This document shows positions 22,755 through 30,956 of a stretch of DNA of 35,757 bases, piece after piece. This DNA comes from JBBPZA01 sp963728925 (GTDB lineage: Bacteria; Actinomycetota; Thermoleophilia; Solirubrobacterales; Solirubrobacteraceae). Under the pieces are notes generated by a model that saw only the letters and a program-made list of their open reading frames with translations, was not told where the DNA came from and did not search any database. How positions within the stretch are numbered: position 1 is the first letter of the stretch; each line of letters starts with the position of its first letter. The stretch is from assembly GCA_963728925.1 (NCBI GenBank), contig CAVSMB010000032.1, positions 1-35,757 of the forward strand, written 5' to 3'. The position numbers and the translations under genes are program-made.

Positions 22755-22760
22755 GATAAT
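22755..22760 (+). promoter_or_regulatory. -10 box, leaderless start of the RfbF-like gene
   Basis: GATAAT, 9 nt before the ATG at 22770. One mismatch to TATAAT makes it one of the strongest boxes in the window. Confidence 0.5.
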
Positions 22761-22769
22761 CCCCAGCCG

Positions 22770-23489
22770 ATGACGGCGATCGAGGACGTGGTGATCCTCT
22801 GCGGCGGACGGGGGACGCGTCTCCAGGCCCAGGCGGAGTCGATCCCCAAGCCGCTGGTGGAGATCGGGGGATGGCCGATCGTGTGGCACGTGATCCGCAT
22901 ACACGCCGCCCAGGGCGTGGCGCGCTTCTGGCTGCTCACCGGCTACAAGGGCGAGCTCATCGAGGCCTTCGCCCGGGACTGCCCGTGGCCGCCCGGCGTC
23001 GAGGTGCGCTGCCTGGACACCGGCCCGGACACCCCGACCGGCGGCCGCGTTCGCCGCGCCGCGCCGGCGCTCCGGGGCCGGCCCTTCTCCCTCACCTACG
23101 CCGACGGCGTCGCCGATGTCGACTTCCGTGCGCTGGTGGCACACCACGAAGCGCACGGGGGGCTCGCGACGATCACCGTGGTCCGCCCGCAGCTGCCGTT
23201 CGGGATCGCCGAGGTCAACGGCGACGGCCGCGTGCGCGGCTTCCGCGAGAAGCCGCGGTCCGAGCGCTGGGTGAACGGCGGCTTCCTGTGCCTGGAGCCC
23301 GGGGCGCTGGACTACGTCGGCGAGGACGCCGTGCTCGAGCGGGGCCCGCTCGAGCGCCTGGCCGCGGACGGCCAGCTCCACGCCTACCGGCACGAGGGCT
23401 TCTGGGACTGCATGGACACCTACAAGGACGCCGTGCTGCTCAACGACCTGTGGGAGCGTGGCGCCGCGCCCTGGAAGGTGTGGGCGTGA
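22770..23489 (+). CDS. rfbF: Glucose-1-phosphate cytidylyltransferase (RfbF-like)
   Basis: 239 residues, close to the roughly 257 usual for RfbF. The nucleotide-binding signature is ILCGGRGTRL (9-18), with the catalytic Lys in IPKPLVEIGGWPIVWHV (K27). Further motifs are LLTGYKGELI, SLTYADGVADVD (metal-binding Asp) and the C-terminal EGFWDCMDTYKDAVLLNDLW...APWKVW, which is specific to glucose-1-phosphate cytidylyltransferases within the sugar nucleotidyltransferases. It would make CDP-glucose from CTP and glucose-1-phosphate in the cytoplasm, the first step to CDP-linked deoxysugars. Its stop overlaps the start of the RfbG-like dehydratase gene (GTGA), so the first two pathway steps are translated together. 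Confidence 0.88.
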   Translation: MTAIEDVVILCGGRGTRLQAQAESIPKPLVEIGGWPIVWHVIRIHAAQGVARFWLLTGYKGELIEAFARDCPWPPGVEVRCLDTGPDTPTGGRVRRAAPALRGRPFSLTYADGVADVDFRALVAHHEAHGGLATITVVRPQLPFGIAEVNGDGRVRGFREKPRSERWVNGGFLCLEPGALDYVGEDAVLERGPLERLAADGQLHAYRHEGFWDCMDTYKDAVLLNDLWERGAAPWKVWA

Positions 23490-24457
23490 CGCGCTCGGCG
23501 CTGGTGACCGGCGCCTACGGCCTGCTGGGCCCGTGGCTGGTCGGCGCGCTGCTCGAGCGCGGCGCGCAGGTCACGGTCCTGCGGCGCGACGTCACGCCGC
23601 GCTCGGCCCTGTTGCTGCTCGGGCTCGAGCAGCGGGTCAACGTCGTCAGCGGCTCGGTGACCGACGCCGATCTGATGGACCGGGCGATCGGCGAGTACGA
23701 GGTCGACACCGTCTTCCACCTCGCCGCCCAGACCCTGGTCGGCGTCGCCAACCGCTCGCCGCTCCCCACCTGGGAGGCCAACGTCCGGGGGACGTGGACC
23801 GTGATGGAGGCGTGCCGCACCCATGGCGTGGCGCGCGTCGTCGTCGCGGCCTCCGACAAGGCCTACGGGTCCCACGACGCGCTGCCCTACCGCGAGGACC
23901 TCGCCCTGCGGCCGCGCTTCCCCTACGACGCCAGCAAGGCCGCCGCCGACCTCATCGCGCGAAGCTACTGGCACAGCTACGGCGTCCCCGTCGCCACCAC
24001 CCGTTTCGCCAACCTCTACGGCGGGGGCGACACCAACCGCTCGCGGCTCGTGCCCGAGGCGGTCGCGGCGGTGCTCGCTGGTCGCCCCCCGGTGATCCGC
24101 TCGGACGGGAGCCCCGAGCGCGACTTCCTCTACGTCGAGGACGCGGTCGAGGCCTACCTGGCGATCGCCGCGGCGCTGGACGAGGGCGACGCGGCGCGCG
24201 GCGAGGCGTTCAACGCGGGCAGCGGCCGCCCCCGCGCCGTCCGCGACGTCGTCGAGCTGATCTGCCGCATCGCCGGAACCGACGTCGTGCCCGACGTGCG
24301 CGGCCACGGCACGCCCCCCGGTGAGATCGAGCGCCAGTACGTCGACGCCTCCAAGCTCACCGAGCTCACGGGCTGGGCGCCGCGGGTCTCGCTCGACGAG
24401 GGCCTGCGCAGGACGGTGGCCTGGTACCGGGCCCACCCGCCCGCGCTGGCCGTCTGA
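23486..24457 (+). CDS. rfbG: CDP-glucose 4,6-dehydratase-like SDR (RfbG-like)
   Basis: 323 residues. The NAD-binding motif is VTGAYGLLG (7-15); VFHLAAQTLVG is conserved, and the catalytic A-S-D-K (122-125) together with Y147-x-x-x-K151 reproduces the S-D-K...YxxxK set of CDP-glucose 4,6-dehydratases. RFANLYGGGDTNRSRLVPE and FLYVEDAVEAYL follow, as in this group. It would convert CDP-glucose to CDP-4-keto-6-deoxyglucose. It is somewhat shorter than enterobacterial RfbG (about 360), so another NDP-hexose dehydratase or reductase activity is possible. The preceding overlapping rfbF favours the CDP assignment. No RfbH (3-dehydrase) is in the window, so the final sugar may be a simple 6-deoxyhexose or the pathway may continue elsewhere. 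Confidence 0.83.
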   Translation: MTRSALVTGAYGLLGPWLVGALLERGAQVTVLRRDVTPRSALLLLGLEQRVNVVSGSVTDADLMDRAIGEYEVDTVFHLAAQTLVGVANRSPLPTWEANVRGTWTVMEACRTHGVARVVVAASDKAYGSHDALPYREDLALRPRFPYDASKAAADLIARSYWHSYGVPVATTRFANLYGGGDTNRSRLVPEAVAAVLAGRPPVIRSDGSPERDFLYVEDAVEAYLAIAAALDEGDAARGEAFNAGSGRPRAVRDVVELICRIAGTDVVPDVRGHGTPPGEIERQYVDASKLTELTGWAPRVSLDEGLRRTVAWYRAHPPALAV

Positions 24458-24473
24458 CCAGGCTCGCTTTCGG

Positions 24474-24479
24474 TACTTT
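24474..24479 (+). promoter_or_regulatory. -10 box, leaderless start of the flippase gene
   Basis: TACTTT, 6 nt before the GTG at 24486, inside the 28-nt gap after the RfbG-like gene. Confidence 0.45.
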
Positions 24480-24485
24480 GCCTCG

Positions 24486-25874
24486 GTGCCCCGCCTGACA
24501 ACAGGGGCCCTCAGGCGGCGGCTCTCCGGCGTGCTGCCGGCGGGGGTGCGCGGCTCGGAGACTGCCAAGGCGGCAGGGCTCGCCGCCGCCGCGTTGGGCG
24601 CGAACGTTCTCGCGCTCGTCTTCACGATCGTCTTCGCGCGGCTGCTCGGCGCCTCGGACTACGGGTCGCTCGCCGCGCTGATCTCGACCTACATCATCCT
24701 GTCGGTTCCGGGCTCGGCCCTCCAGGTCGCGGCGGCGCGCGAGACGGCGCTCGGCCGCCTGGGCCAGGGCGGGGCGATCGCGGCCACCGTCGGGCACTGG
24801 ATGCGCCGGCTGGCGCTCATCACCGGGCTGGCGGCCGTCGCGGGGATCCTCGCCCGTGAGCCGCTCGCCACCGCGATCGGGGTGCCGGAGACCTGGGCTG
24901 CGGCGGCGATCCCGGTCACCGGTTGCGCGTGGGTCCTGCTGTGCGTGATGCGCGGGGTCCTGCAGGGGTTGCACGCCTACCGCCCTGTCGGGCTGAGCAT
25001 CATCGGCGAGGCCACCGGCCGCCTGGCCTTCGGGATCGTGCTGTTCGCGATCGGCGGCGCCGTGACGGGCGCCTACCTCGCGACGCCGCTCTCGATGCTC
25101 CTTGCCGCGGCGGTGCTGGTGCCCATCCTGCGACGGCGGACGGGGCGCTCGGATCACGGGCCCGAGCGCCGCCGGCTGCGCTCGCTCGCGGTGGAGACGT
25201 GGGCGCCCATGGTCGGCCTGACGCTCGTCGCGGTGCTCCAGAACATCGACGTGATCATCGTCAAGCACCAGGTGGGCGGCGACCTCGCCGGGTCCTGGGC
25301 GGCGGTCTCGGTCGCCGCCAAGGCGATCATCTGGGTGGCCATCGGGCTGGCGATGCACCTCGTGCCCGACACCGCGCGACGTTTGCGCGAGGGCGAGGAC
25401 CCGCGCCGGGCGCTCGTCCGCTCGCTGGCGATCATCGCCGTGCTGGCGATCCCCGCCCTGGCGATCTTCGCGGCGGTGCCGACGCTGCTGATCCGCGTCG
25501 CCTTCGGCTCGGACCTCACCCAGGCCAGCGGTGCGCTGCTGACCCTCGGGGTCGCGATGGTCCTGCTCGCGTGCACCTATCTCGCCGTGCAGTACCAGCT
25601 CGCGCTCGGGCGCCGCGCCTTCCTCGGGGTCCTCGCGCTCGGCGCGGTGCTGGAGCCGACCGTGCTGCTCGCCTCCGGCGTCACCGACCCGGAGACCTTC
25701 GCCGTGATCGTGCTGGCCGTGCAGGCCGCGACCGCGGCGGCGGTGCTGGCCTACGCCGCCCGGGCCTCGGCGGGGCGGACCGCGATCCGATACAGCGCGA
25801 CTCGCAGCGGCCCGGAGGAACCGGTGAGCCTGAGCGTCCGGACGCCGGGGCCCAGGGCGAAGGCGCCCGGATAG
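24486..25874 (+). CDS. Polysaccharide flippase, Wzx/MATE-like (MOP superfamily)
   Basis: 462 residues with about twelve to fourteen hydrophobic helices. Family features include an N-terminal TAKAAGLAAAALGANVLALVFTIVFARLLGASDYGSL-type segment (repeated in Wzx and MurJ relatives as A-R-x-L-G-x-x-x-Y-G) and a central LTLVAVLQNIDVIIVKH stretch (the D in helix 7 of MOP flippases). It would move undecaprenyl-linked repeat units to the outer leaflet. The last about 35 residues (from GRTAIRYSATRSG) are polar and non-homologous, and are antisense to the remnant gene 25751-25996. The natural 3' end may therefore have been lost and the reading frame now ends in foreign DNA. The GTG start lies 6 nt behind a -10 box. 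Presence of both Wzx and Wzm/Wzt suggests two export routes. Confidence 0.82.
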   Translation: MPRLTTGALRRRLSGVLPAGVRGSETAKAAGLAAAALGANVLALVFTIVFARLLGASDYGSLAALISTYIILSVPGSALQVAAARETALGRLGQGGAIAATVGHWMRRLALITGLAAVAGILAREPLATAIGVPETWAAAAIPVTGCAWVLLCVMRGVLQGLHAYRPVGLSIIGEATGRLAFGIVLFAIGGAVTGAYLATPLSMLLAAAVLVPILRRRTGRSDHGPERRRLRSLAVETWAPMVGLTLVAVLQNIDVIIVKHQVGGDLAGSWAAVSVAAKAIIWVAIGLAMHLVPDTARRLREGEDPRRALVRSLAIIAVLAIPALAIFAAVPTLLIRVAFGSDLTQASGALLTLGVAMVLLACTYLAVQYQLALGRRAFLGVLALGAVLEPTVLLASGVTDPETFAVIVLAVQAATAAAVLAYAARASAGRTAIRYSATRSGPEEPVSLSVRTPGPRAKAPG

Positions 25875-25996
25875 TCGACGCCGGATCCGACGCTCATGAT
25901 CAGCCCGTCCGCGGCGGTGCCCGGGACGAGGCGATAGCGGGCCGCTCCGTTGATCTGCGCGTAGCGGAGCTTTGGCTGGTAGAGCAACGTGCGCAT
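25751..25996 (-). pseudogene. C-terminal remnant of a larger protein, overlapping the flippase 3' end
   Basis: 81 codons reading KLRYAQINGAARYRL, then VPGTAADGLIMSVGSGVDYP, GAFALGPGVRTLRLTG and PLRVALYRIAVRP. The composition is that of real, strand-rich protein, like the soluble C-terminal domains that follow GT-C membrane regions, not of an antisense shadow. There is no signal peptide or membrane part; an in-frame TGA lies directly before the ATG at 25996, and no -10 box or ribosome-binding site is seen. The first part of the gene is therefore missing. Its last residues (PAEARAA) lie within the flippase-coding region, so the junction is probably near 25770. I do not recognise a named family. 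Confidence 0.5.
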
Positions 25997-26135
25997 TCAC
26001 GCGCGGAGCGAGGCCGCGCGTCGCTGGTGACGGCCCCGGAACGCGAGGACCGGCCCTCCGGCCGCTCGGCGGAAGGGCCGCCGTCGCTCACGCGCAGAGC
26101 GTAGCGGTCGGGGCGTGTCGCCTTCGCACTCGGTC
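25997..26135. other. Non-coding spacer between remnant and methyltransferase gene
   Basis: 139 bp with no convincing gene, promoter or terminator. Two weak GC-rich stem-forming stretches (about 26049-26080) lack a T-tract. Confidence 0.4.
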
Positions 26136-27095
26136 CTATACGTCCGCGGAGAGCGCGCGCGCGTTCGCGGACGTCGCGGCCTCGCTCGCCGGCTTGGAGC
26201 GGCCGGCCGGCGCCGGCTTGCGGGCGACGATCACGCGTTCGTCGCCGAGCGAGAGCGACAGGCGGACCGAGGCGGGAAGGCGCCGCGCGGCGGCCGCGAC
26301 CGCGGCGAACGGCCCGCTCCGCTCGGCGAGCCCGGCCATCCAGTACCCGACCGAGAAGCTGCGGACGTAGGGAACGTCACGGGAGATCAGCAGGCCGGTG
26401 GCAGCGACGAGCTCGCGGAGCGTCGCGCGGGGCAGGAGGATCGTGTGGGCCGGGAGGTAACCCCACCAGCGCGATCCGGCCAGGCGCGCCGCCCGGGACG
26501 ACGGGTCGGGCGTCACGACGACGAGCTCGCCGCCGGGAGCGAGGAGCTCGTGGCAGTGCGCGACGGCCGCCGCCGGGTCCTCGAGGTGCTCGAGCACGTC
26601 GGCCAGCACCACGACGTCCCAGCGTCCGTCGTCCTGCGCCCCGAGGGCCTGAAGTGGGATCTCCCGCACCGGGAGGCCGAGGCGGCCGGCGGCGTGGGCG
26701 GCGGCGCCCTGGGAGATCTCGAGGCCCTCCACCTCGTAGCCGCGACGCCGCGCTTCGTCGAGCAGCAGCCCATGGCCGCAGCCGACGTCGAGCAGCCGCC
26801 CGCCGGGGCGACGGGCCACGAGGTCGAGAAGCCGGTTCGCGGTGATCCGCCGGCCGGCCTCCTCGTCGAGATACGCCGCATCCTCCATCGTGCGGTAGAG
26901 CTCCTCGAGCGGAGCGCCCGCGATCAGCGCCGGCTGGGAGACGGCATGGCAACGCTCACAGCGGTAGAGGTCGCCGTAGGCGCCCGTCGCGTGGCAGCTC
27001 GGGACGAGCTGGGCGGGCCCGACGGGGATGGCCGACCCGTGGTAGAGCAGGCGCAGCGCTCCGCCGCACACCGTGCAGTGGGATGGCTCGGGCAC
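26136..27095 (-). CDS. SAM-dependent methyltransferase with N-terminal zinc ribbon (Methyltransf_23-like)
   Basis: 319 residues. CxxC pairs at C7/C10 and C46/C49 form a probable zinc ribbon. The SAM domain has RLLDVGCGHGLLLDEARRRGY (motif I, about 100-120), LEISQGAA and VVVLADVLEHLEDP (post-II with L-E-H), then LLAPGGELVVVTPD. A segment WWGYLPAHTILLPRATL matches the lid region common to this family in surface-glycan loci. It is similar in architecture to the 7691 product but not a close duplicate, and lacks its C-terminal hydrophobic stretch. The GTG at 27095 sits 8 nt behind TACCAT in the 38-nt gap after the GT-C-like gene at 27134. The frame runs open far upstream, but that part is a shadow of the neighbour. 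The acceptor is unknown. Confidence 0.78.
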   Translation of the reverse strand: MPEPSHCTVCGGALRLLYHGSAIPVGPAQLVPSCHATGAYGDLYRCERCHAVSQPALIAGAPLEELYRTMEDAAYLDEEAGRRITANRLLDLVARRPGGRLLDVGCGHGLLLDEARRRGYEVEGLEISQGAAAHAAGRLGLPVREIPLQALGAQDDGRWDVVVLADVLEHLEDPAAAVAHCHELLAPGGELVVVTPDPSSRAARLAGSRWWGYLPAHTILLPRATLRELVAATGLLISRDVPYVRSFSVGYWMAGLAERSGPFAAVAAAARRLPASVRLSLSLGDERVIVARKPAPAGRSKPASEAATSANARALSADV

Positions 27096-27103
27096 GGCGG
27101 TGC

Positions 27104-27109
27104 ATGGTA
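27104..27109 (-). promoter_or_regulatory. -10 box, leaderless start of the 26136-27095 methyltransferase
   Basis: TACCAT on the minus strand, 8 nt before the GTG at 27095. Confidence 0.45.
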
Positions 27110-27133
27110 AGGCCGACGGGCGTGCGGCGCGGC

Positions 27134-28756
27134 TCAACGTCGCTTCGCGCCCCTCCGTTCCGCGACCAGCGTGAGGACCGTGTGGTCGCCGAAGCGCGCG
27201 ACCGGGCGGTAGCGGCGGGCGAGATAGCGGTCGAGGGCGAGCGAGCCGCCCGCCGGCGGCCCGGGCGGCGCGGCCCCGGCGGGCGAGCTCGACCGCACGA
27301 CCACCCGCGGGCGTGCCGCGCGCAGGTCGGCGACCATCCGCTGCTGGACGGCCGCGGTGGTCACCAGGCCGGGGCGAAGTGGGTCGTATGCGGTCGGGTT
27401 CGGCCGGTCGAGCAGCGTGTAGAGAAGCGTCGCGCCGCCGCGGGCGCGGTCGTGCCGCGACGCGGCGACGAACACCGGTCGGCCGGGCGGGACGCGAGCG
27501 CCGACGAATTCGACGAGGCGGTTCAGCGCCACAGCCTCGCCGCGCGCCGCGCGCACCCCGTCGGCGGACGGCGCGCGCAGCGCCGCCTCGTCGGACGACG
27601 CGAAGGCCTGATCGACGCGGACCTCCCAGCCGATCACCGCCACGAGGCCCACGCAGCCCGCGAGGGCGGCTCGCAGGAGCGGCACCGGCATCCCTGCGCC
27701 CCTGAGGGCGAGCATCGCCGGCGCCACCGCGGCGAGGGCGCCGACGTGCAGCGCGTCGGGACGCACGAGCAGCGAGGCCGCGCCCGCGACGGCGAGGGGG
27801 ACAAGCGCGAGCTCCTCGCGCGTCGGGCGACGCACGAGCGCGGCGAGCGCCCAGAGGGCGAGCCCGGCGAGCAGCAGGAGCGGGAGGTAGAACTGCAGCG
27901 CGGCCGTGACCTCGACGCCGCCGCCGTAGCGCAGCGGGAAGGCCGGCGCCCCGTCGCGCTGGTGTGAGAGGAAGCCCGCCGTCTGGTCCCACACCGCGCC
28001 GGGCGCCGCGAGCACGAAGGGCGCCCAGGCGAGCACGGCCACGACGACGGCCGTGAGGAAGGCCCGCCCGCCCGCCCGGTCGGCCGGCTCCGGGGCGTGC
28101 GCGCGCCGCCCGTCGCGGGCGGCGGCCAGCAGCCCGAGGGCGGCGGCCAGGCCGAGCTCGGGACGGAAGGCCGCGGCGAGGCCGGCCAGCACGCCCCCGC
28201 CGACCGGCGAGCGGCGCGCGAGCAGCAGCGCGCCGAGCCCGAGGGCGAGGGCGGCCGGCGTGGGGCCCGGGTCGGCCGGCCACGCCAGCGCCCCCGCCGT
28301 CGCGGCCCATGCGAGCAGCGCCCAGCTCAGCGGCGCGCTGCGGCGCGTCAGCGCGAAGGCCTCCAGCGCGACCACCGCGACGAGCGCGAGGCGGAGGATC
28401 CTCCACCACAGCAGCGAGGGCCCGAAGAGCTTCACGAGCCCGGCGAGGAGCAGCGGCTGGCCCGGGCCGGAGTTCAGCCAGAAGTCGCGATAGGGCACTT
28501 CGCCCGCGGCGACGCGCGCGGCCGCCTGCAGCGCGATCCCCTCGCCGTCGGGCGCGACCGCGCGCAGCAAGGTGAAGCCCGCGAGCGCGCCGGCGGCGGC
28601 GAGCAGGGCGGGGGCCAGCCAGGCGGGGTCGGGCCGCGTCCGCCCGGCACCCATCCGTGGCCGGCCGGGCGCGCGCAGCAGCGGCCAGGCGCGAGCGTCC
28701 GACGCCCAGGGCAGCGCCCGCACGCGGCGGCGCCGACCTGAGGTCACCAGCGGCAT
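27134..28756 (-). CDS. Polytopic membrane protein, GT-C-like glycosyltransferase
   Basis: 540 residues. After a basic N-terminus of about 45 residues come about ten hydrophobic helices and a soluble C-terminal region of roughly 130 residues. The first external loop carries DGEG (70-73) and YRDFWLNSGPGQPLLL (89-104). The Y-R-D-F-x-x-x-x-G-P-G pattern is found in GT39/GT83-like membrane transferases and in uncharacterised actinobacterial homologues. The ATG at 28756 has GGAGG 4 nt upstream, a weak but real ribosome-binding site; an alternative ATG follows at codon 35. It probably transfers a polyprenyl-phosphate-linked sugar outside the membrane. The C-terminal region (FVAASRHDR...LDRPNPTAYD) resembles the soluble part of related GT-C proteins. 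Exact family membership is uncertain. Confidence 0.68.
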   Translation of the reverse strand: MPLVTSGRRRRVRALPWASDARAWPLLRAPGRPRMGAGRTRPDPAWLAPALLAAAGALAGFTLLRAVAPDGEGIALQAAARVAAGEVPYRDFWLNSGPGQPLLLAGLVKLFGPSLLWWRILRLALVAVVALEAFALTRRSAPLSWALLAWAATAGALAWPADPGPTPAALALGLGALLLARRSPVGGGVLAGLAAAFRPELGLAAALGLLAAARDGRRAHAPEPADRAGGRAFLTAVVVAVLAWAPFVLAAPGAVWDQTAGFLSHQRDGAPAFPLRYGGGVEVTAALQFYLPLLLLAGLALWALAALVRRPTREELALVPLAVAGAASLLVRPDALHVGALAAVAPAMLALRGAGMPVPLLRAALAGCVGLVAVIGWEVRVDQAFASSDEAALRAPSADGVRAARGEAVALNRLVEFVGARVPPGRPVFVAASRHDRARGGATLLYTLLDRPNPTAYDPLRPGLVTTAAVQQRMVADLRAARPRVVVRSSSPAGAAPPGPPAGGSLALDRYLARRYRPVARFGDHTVLTLVAERRGAKRR

Positions 28757-28833
28757 TGTGCCTCCGAGTCCGAGCGCAGCACTCGGCGCCACGCTACCGC
28801 CGTCGGCGGCGGGCCGGAGAAAGCTCGACGCGG

Positions 28834-29769
28834 CTAGAGCGCGAGGCCGCGCCGGGGCGAGGGCGGGATCGCGGTCTCCACCGGGACGGTGGCGGTTCGC
28901 CGCAGCCTCCGCCGGTCGGCGAGCACGACGGGCAGGAGCGGCACCGCCGCGACCGAGGCCTTCAGGTGGGCGGCGAGGCGCCGCTCGCGGGCCGCGTGCC
29001 ACGCCCACCCGGCCTGGCGGTAGACGACCCCCGGAAGCCAGCGCGCCGGGAAGTGCTTGGCCACCAGCAGCAGCGTGTTGCGCTGGGTCCACGACCACGC
29101 CGAGCGGCTCGACCCGTCCGAGGAGCCCTCCCCCGCATGGCGCGCGACCACCGGCTCGTAGCGACAACGCCAGCCCGCCAGCCGCAGGCGCAGGCCGAGG
29201 TCGACGTCCTCGAGGTAGAGGACGAGGGTCTCGTCGAAGCCGCCGACCGCGAGGACCGCGTCGCGGCGGTAGACAGCGGCGCCCGCGCACGCCGAGAAGG
29301 CCTCCCCCGGAACGTCGAAGCGCCCGTTGTCGGTCGTTCGCCGCCCGCGCTGCTCGCACGCGCCGTCGCGGCGCAGGAGGTCGCCCGTGTCGTAGACCTG
29401 GCTCGGGTCCTCGAGGTCGACCATCTTGGTCGCCACCGAGGCGACGCCAGGGTCTCCGTCGAGCACGCCGGCGGCCCGGCGCAGCCAGTCGGGCGCAAGG
29501 ACGACGTCGGTGTTCACGAGTGCCACGTGGGCCGCCGACACCGCGGCGATCCCTCGGTTGGCCGCCACCGCGAACCCCGTGTTGCGACCCAGCCGCAGCA
29601 CCTCCACCCGCGCGCGCCGTTCGGCGGCGGCGTCGGACCCGTCGGTCGAGCCGTTGTCGACGACGAGCACCTCGTCGGGCGGCGGGTCCTGCCCCATCAC
29701 GGAGTCCAGGCAGGACTCGATCCAGCGGGCCCCGTTCCAGTTGGGGATGACGACCGCGGCCGCGGTCAC
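28834..29769 (-). CDS. GT2 glycosyltransferase (WbbL-like rhamnosyltransferase type)
   Basis: 311 residues. The GT2 domain starts at once: AAAVVIPNWNGARWIESCL, DNGSTDGS (38-45), LGRNTGFAVAANRGI, and ALVNTDVVLAPDWL, where N-T-D is the DxD equivalent. GGFDETLVLYLEDVDLGLRLRLAGW carries the catalytic E-D. This is the pattern of dTDP-rhamnosyltransferases such as WbbL, but donor identity needs experiment. The C-terminal about 75 residues contain an amphipathic helix pair (WTQRNTLLLVAKHFPARWLPGVVYRQ) that usually docks on the membrane. The GTG at 29769 is inside the stop of the upstream GT4 gene (GTGA), so these two enzymes are coupled and probably act in succession on the same lipid-linked chain. 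Confidence 0.85.
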   Translation of the reverse strand: MTAAAVVIPNWNGARWIESCLDSVMGQDPPPDEVLVVDNGSTDGSDAAAERRARVEVLRLGRNTGFAVAANRGIAAVSAAHVALVNTDVVLAPDWLRRAAGVLDGDPGVASVATKMVDLEDPSQVYDTGDLLRRDGACEQRGRRTTDNGRFDVPGEAFSACAGAAVYRRDAVLAVGGFDETLVLYLEDVDLGLRLRLAGWRCRYEPVVARHAGEGSSDGSSRSAWSWTQRNTLLLVAKHFPARWLPGVVYRQAGWAWHAARERRLAAHLKASVAAVPLLPVVLADRRRLRRTATVPVETAIPPSPRRGLAL

Positions 29770-30944
29770 GCAGGTCGGCGCCACGGCGCGGCGGGGCGCC
29801 GGCGGACCCGGGCGCGCACGCGCTCGGCCGCGCGCGGCGTGTGGTCGACCCCGCGGGCCGCCTCGACGGCGTCGCGCATCTGGCGCCGGAAGCGCGCGAC
29901 GCTGAAGCGGTCGGCGTTGCGCGCGCACGCTGCGGGGTCTATCGCCCCGTCGTCGAAGCTCCGCACGGCATCGGCGAGCACGGCCGGCTCGAGATCCCCG
30001 AAGAAGGTCCCCGTCACGCCCTCGACGACCGTCTCGCGCGCGCCGCCGCTCGCGTGGGCTATCACTGGGCGGCCGGCGGCCTGGGCCTCGACGGCGGCGA
30101 TGCCGAACTCCTCCGTGGCCGTGACGATCATCGCCCGGCAGCCCTGAGCGAGCTCGGAGATCCGGGCGTCGGAGACGCGGCCCTCGACGCGTACGGTCGG
30201 CCCGGCGAGCCGCCGCAGGCGGTGAAGCTCGGGTCCGTCGCCGGCGACCACGAGTGGGCGGCCGAGCCGGTTGAAGGCCTCCACCGCGACGTGGATCCGC
30301 TTGTGGGGCATGAGCTCGGAGACGATCAGGTAGTAGTCCTGCACCGGGCCCGGGCTGAACCGCGTCGTCTCGACCGGCGGGTAGATGACCGCGGACTCCC
30401 GGTTGAAGTAGCGGGCGATCCGCTTGCGGGTGGTCCCGGAGATCGCCAGGTAGGCGTCGACCCGCTGCGCGGCGATCCAGTCCCATCGACGCCAGCGGCT
30501 GAAGATGACCGCCAGGGCGGCCCGGGTCACGGGATCGCGCTGCGCGAGCGTCGTGTCGCGCGCGTTCCACGCGTAGCGGAACGGGTTGTAGCAGTAGCAG
30601 ACGTGCACGGCGCCCGGCGCGGGTATGACGCCATGGGCCCAGGCGCTCGAGCTCGACACGACGAGGTCGTAGCCCGAGAGGTCGAAGCTCTCGACCGCGA
30701 GCGGGTAGAGCGGGAGCAGCGCGCGGAAGTTGTGCGCGGTCGGGCGCAACCGCTGGAGGTAGGAGGTCTTGATCGTGCGATGCGCGAAGCGTCCCTCCGT
30801 TCCCCGTTCGTTGTACACGGGCGTGAAGATGTCCGCCTTGGGCCAGATCTCGCACAGGGTCGAGAAGACTCGCTCCGCGCCACGAAGGTCGAGCAGGAAG
30901 TCGTGCACGAGGGCGACGCGCGGGGCGCCGCTGCCGCCAGCCAT
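29766..30944 (-). CDS. GT4 glycosyltransferase (mannosyltransferase-like)
   Basis: 392 residues with a two-domain GT-B fold. The N-terminal domain begins VALVHDFLLDLRGAERVFSTL, the G-A-E loop typical of WbaZ-like GT4 mannosyltransferases, and includes SYLQRLRPTAHNFRALLPLYP and VCYCYNPFRYAWN, also typical of that group. The C-terminal domain has YLIVSELMPHKRI, the VVAGDGPEL loop and the EX7E motif in EEFGIAAVEAQAAGRPVIA. The last 30 residues are Arg-rich. Donor would be GDP-mannose if the WbaZ resemblance holds, but no mannose-activation genes are in the window. It is first gene of an operon with the 28834 GT2. The ATG at 30944 is 6 nt behind TAGATT. Confidence 0.87.
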   Translation of the reverse strand: MAGGSGAPRVALVHDFLLDLRGAERVFSTLCEIWPKADIFTPVYNERGTEGRFAHRTIKTSYLQRLRPTAHNFRALLPLYPLAVESFDLSGYDLVVSSSSAWAHGVIPAPGAVHVCYCYNPFRYAWNARDTTLAQRDPVTRAALAVIFSRWRRWDWIAAQRVDAYLAISGTTRKRIARYFNRESAVIYPPVETTRFSPGPVQDYYLIVSELMPHKRIHVAVEAFNRLGRPLVVAGDGPELHRLRRLAGPTVRVEGRVSDARISELAQGCRAMIVTATEEFGIAAVEAQAAGRPVIAHASGGARETVVEGVTGTFFGDLEPAVLADAVRSFDDGAIDPAACARNADRFSVARFRRQMRDAVEAARGVDHTPRAAERVRARVRRRPAAPWRRPA

Positions 30945-30950
30945 GCGCGG

Positions 30951-30956
30951 AATCTA
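30951..30956 (-). promoter_or_regulatory. -10 box, leaderless start of the 29766-30944 GT4
   Basis: TAGATT on the minus strand, 6 nt before the ATG at 30944. Confidence 0.5.
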
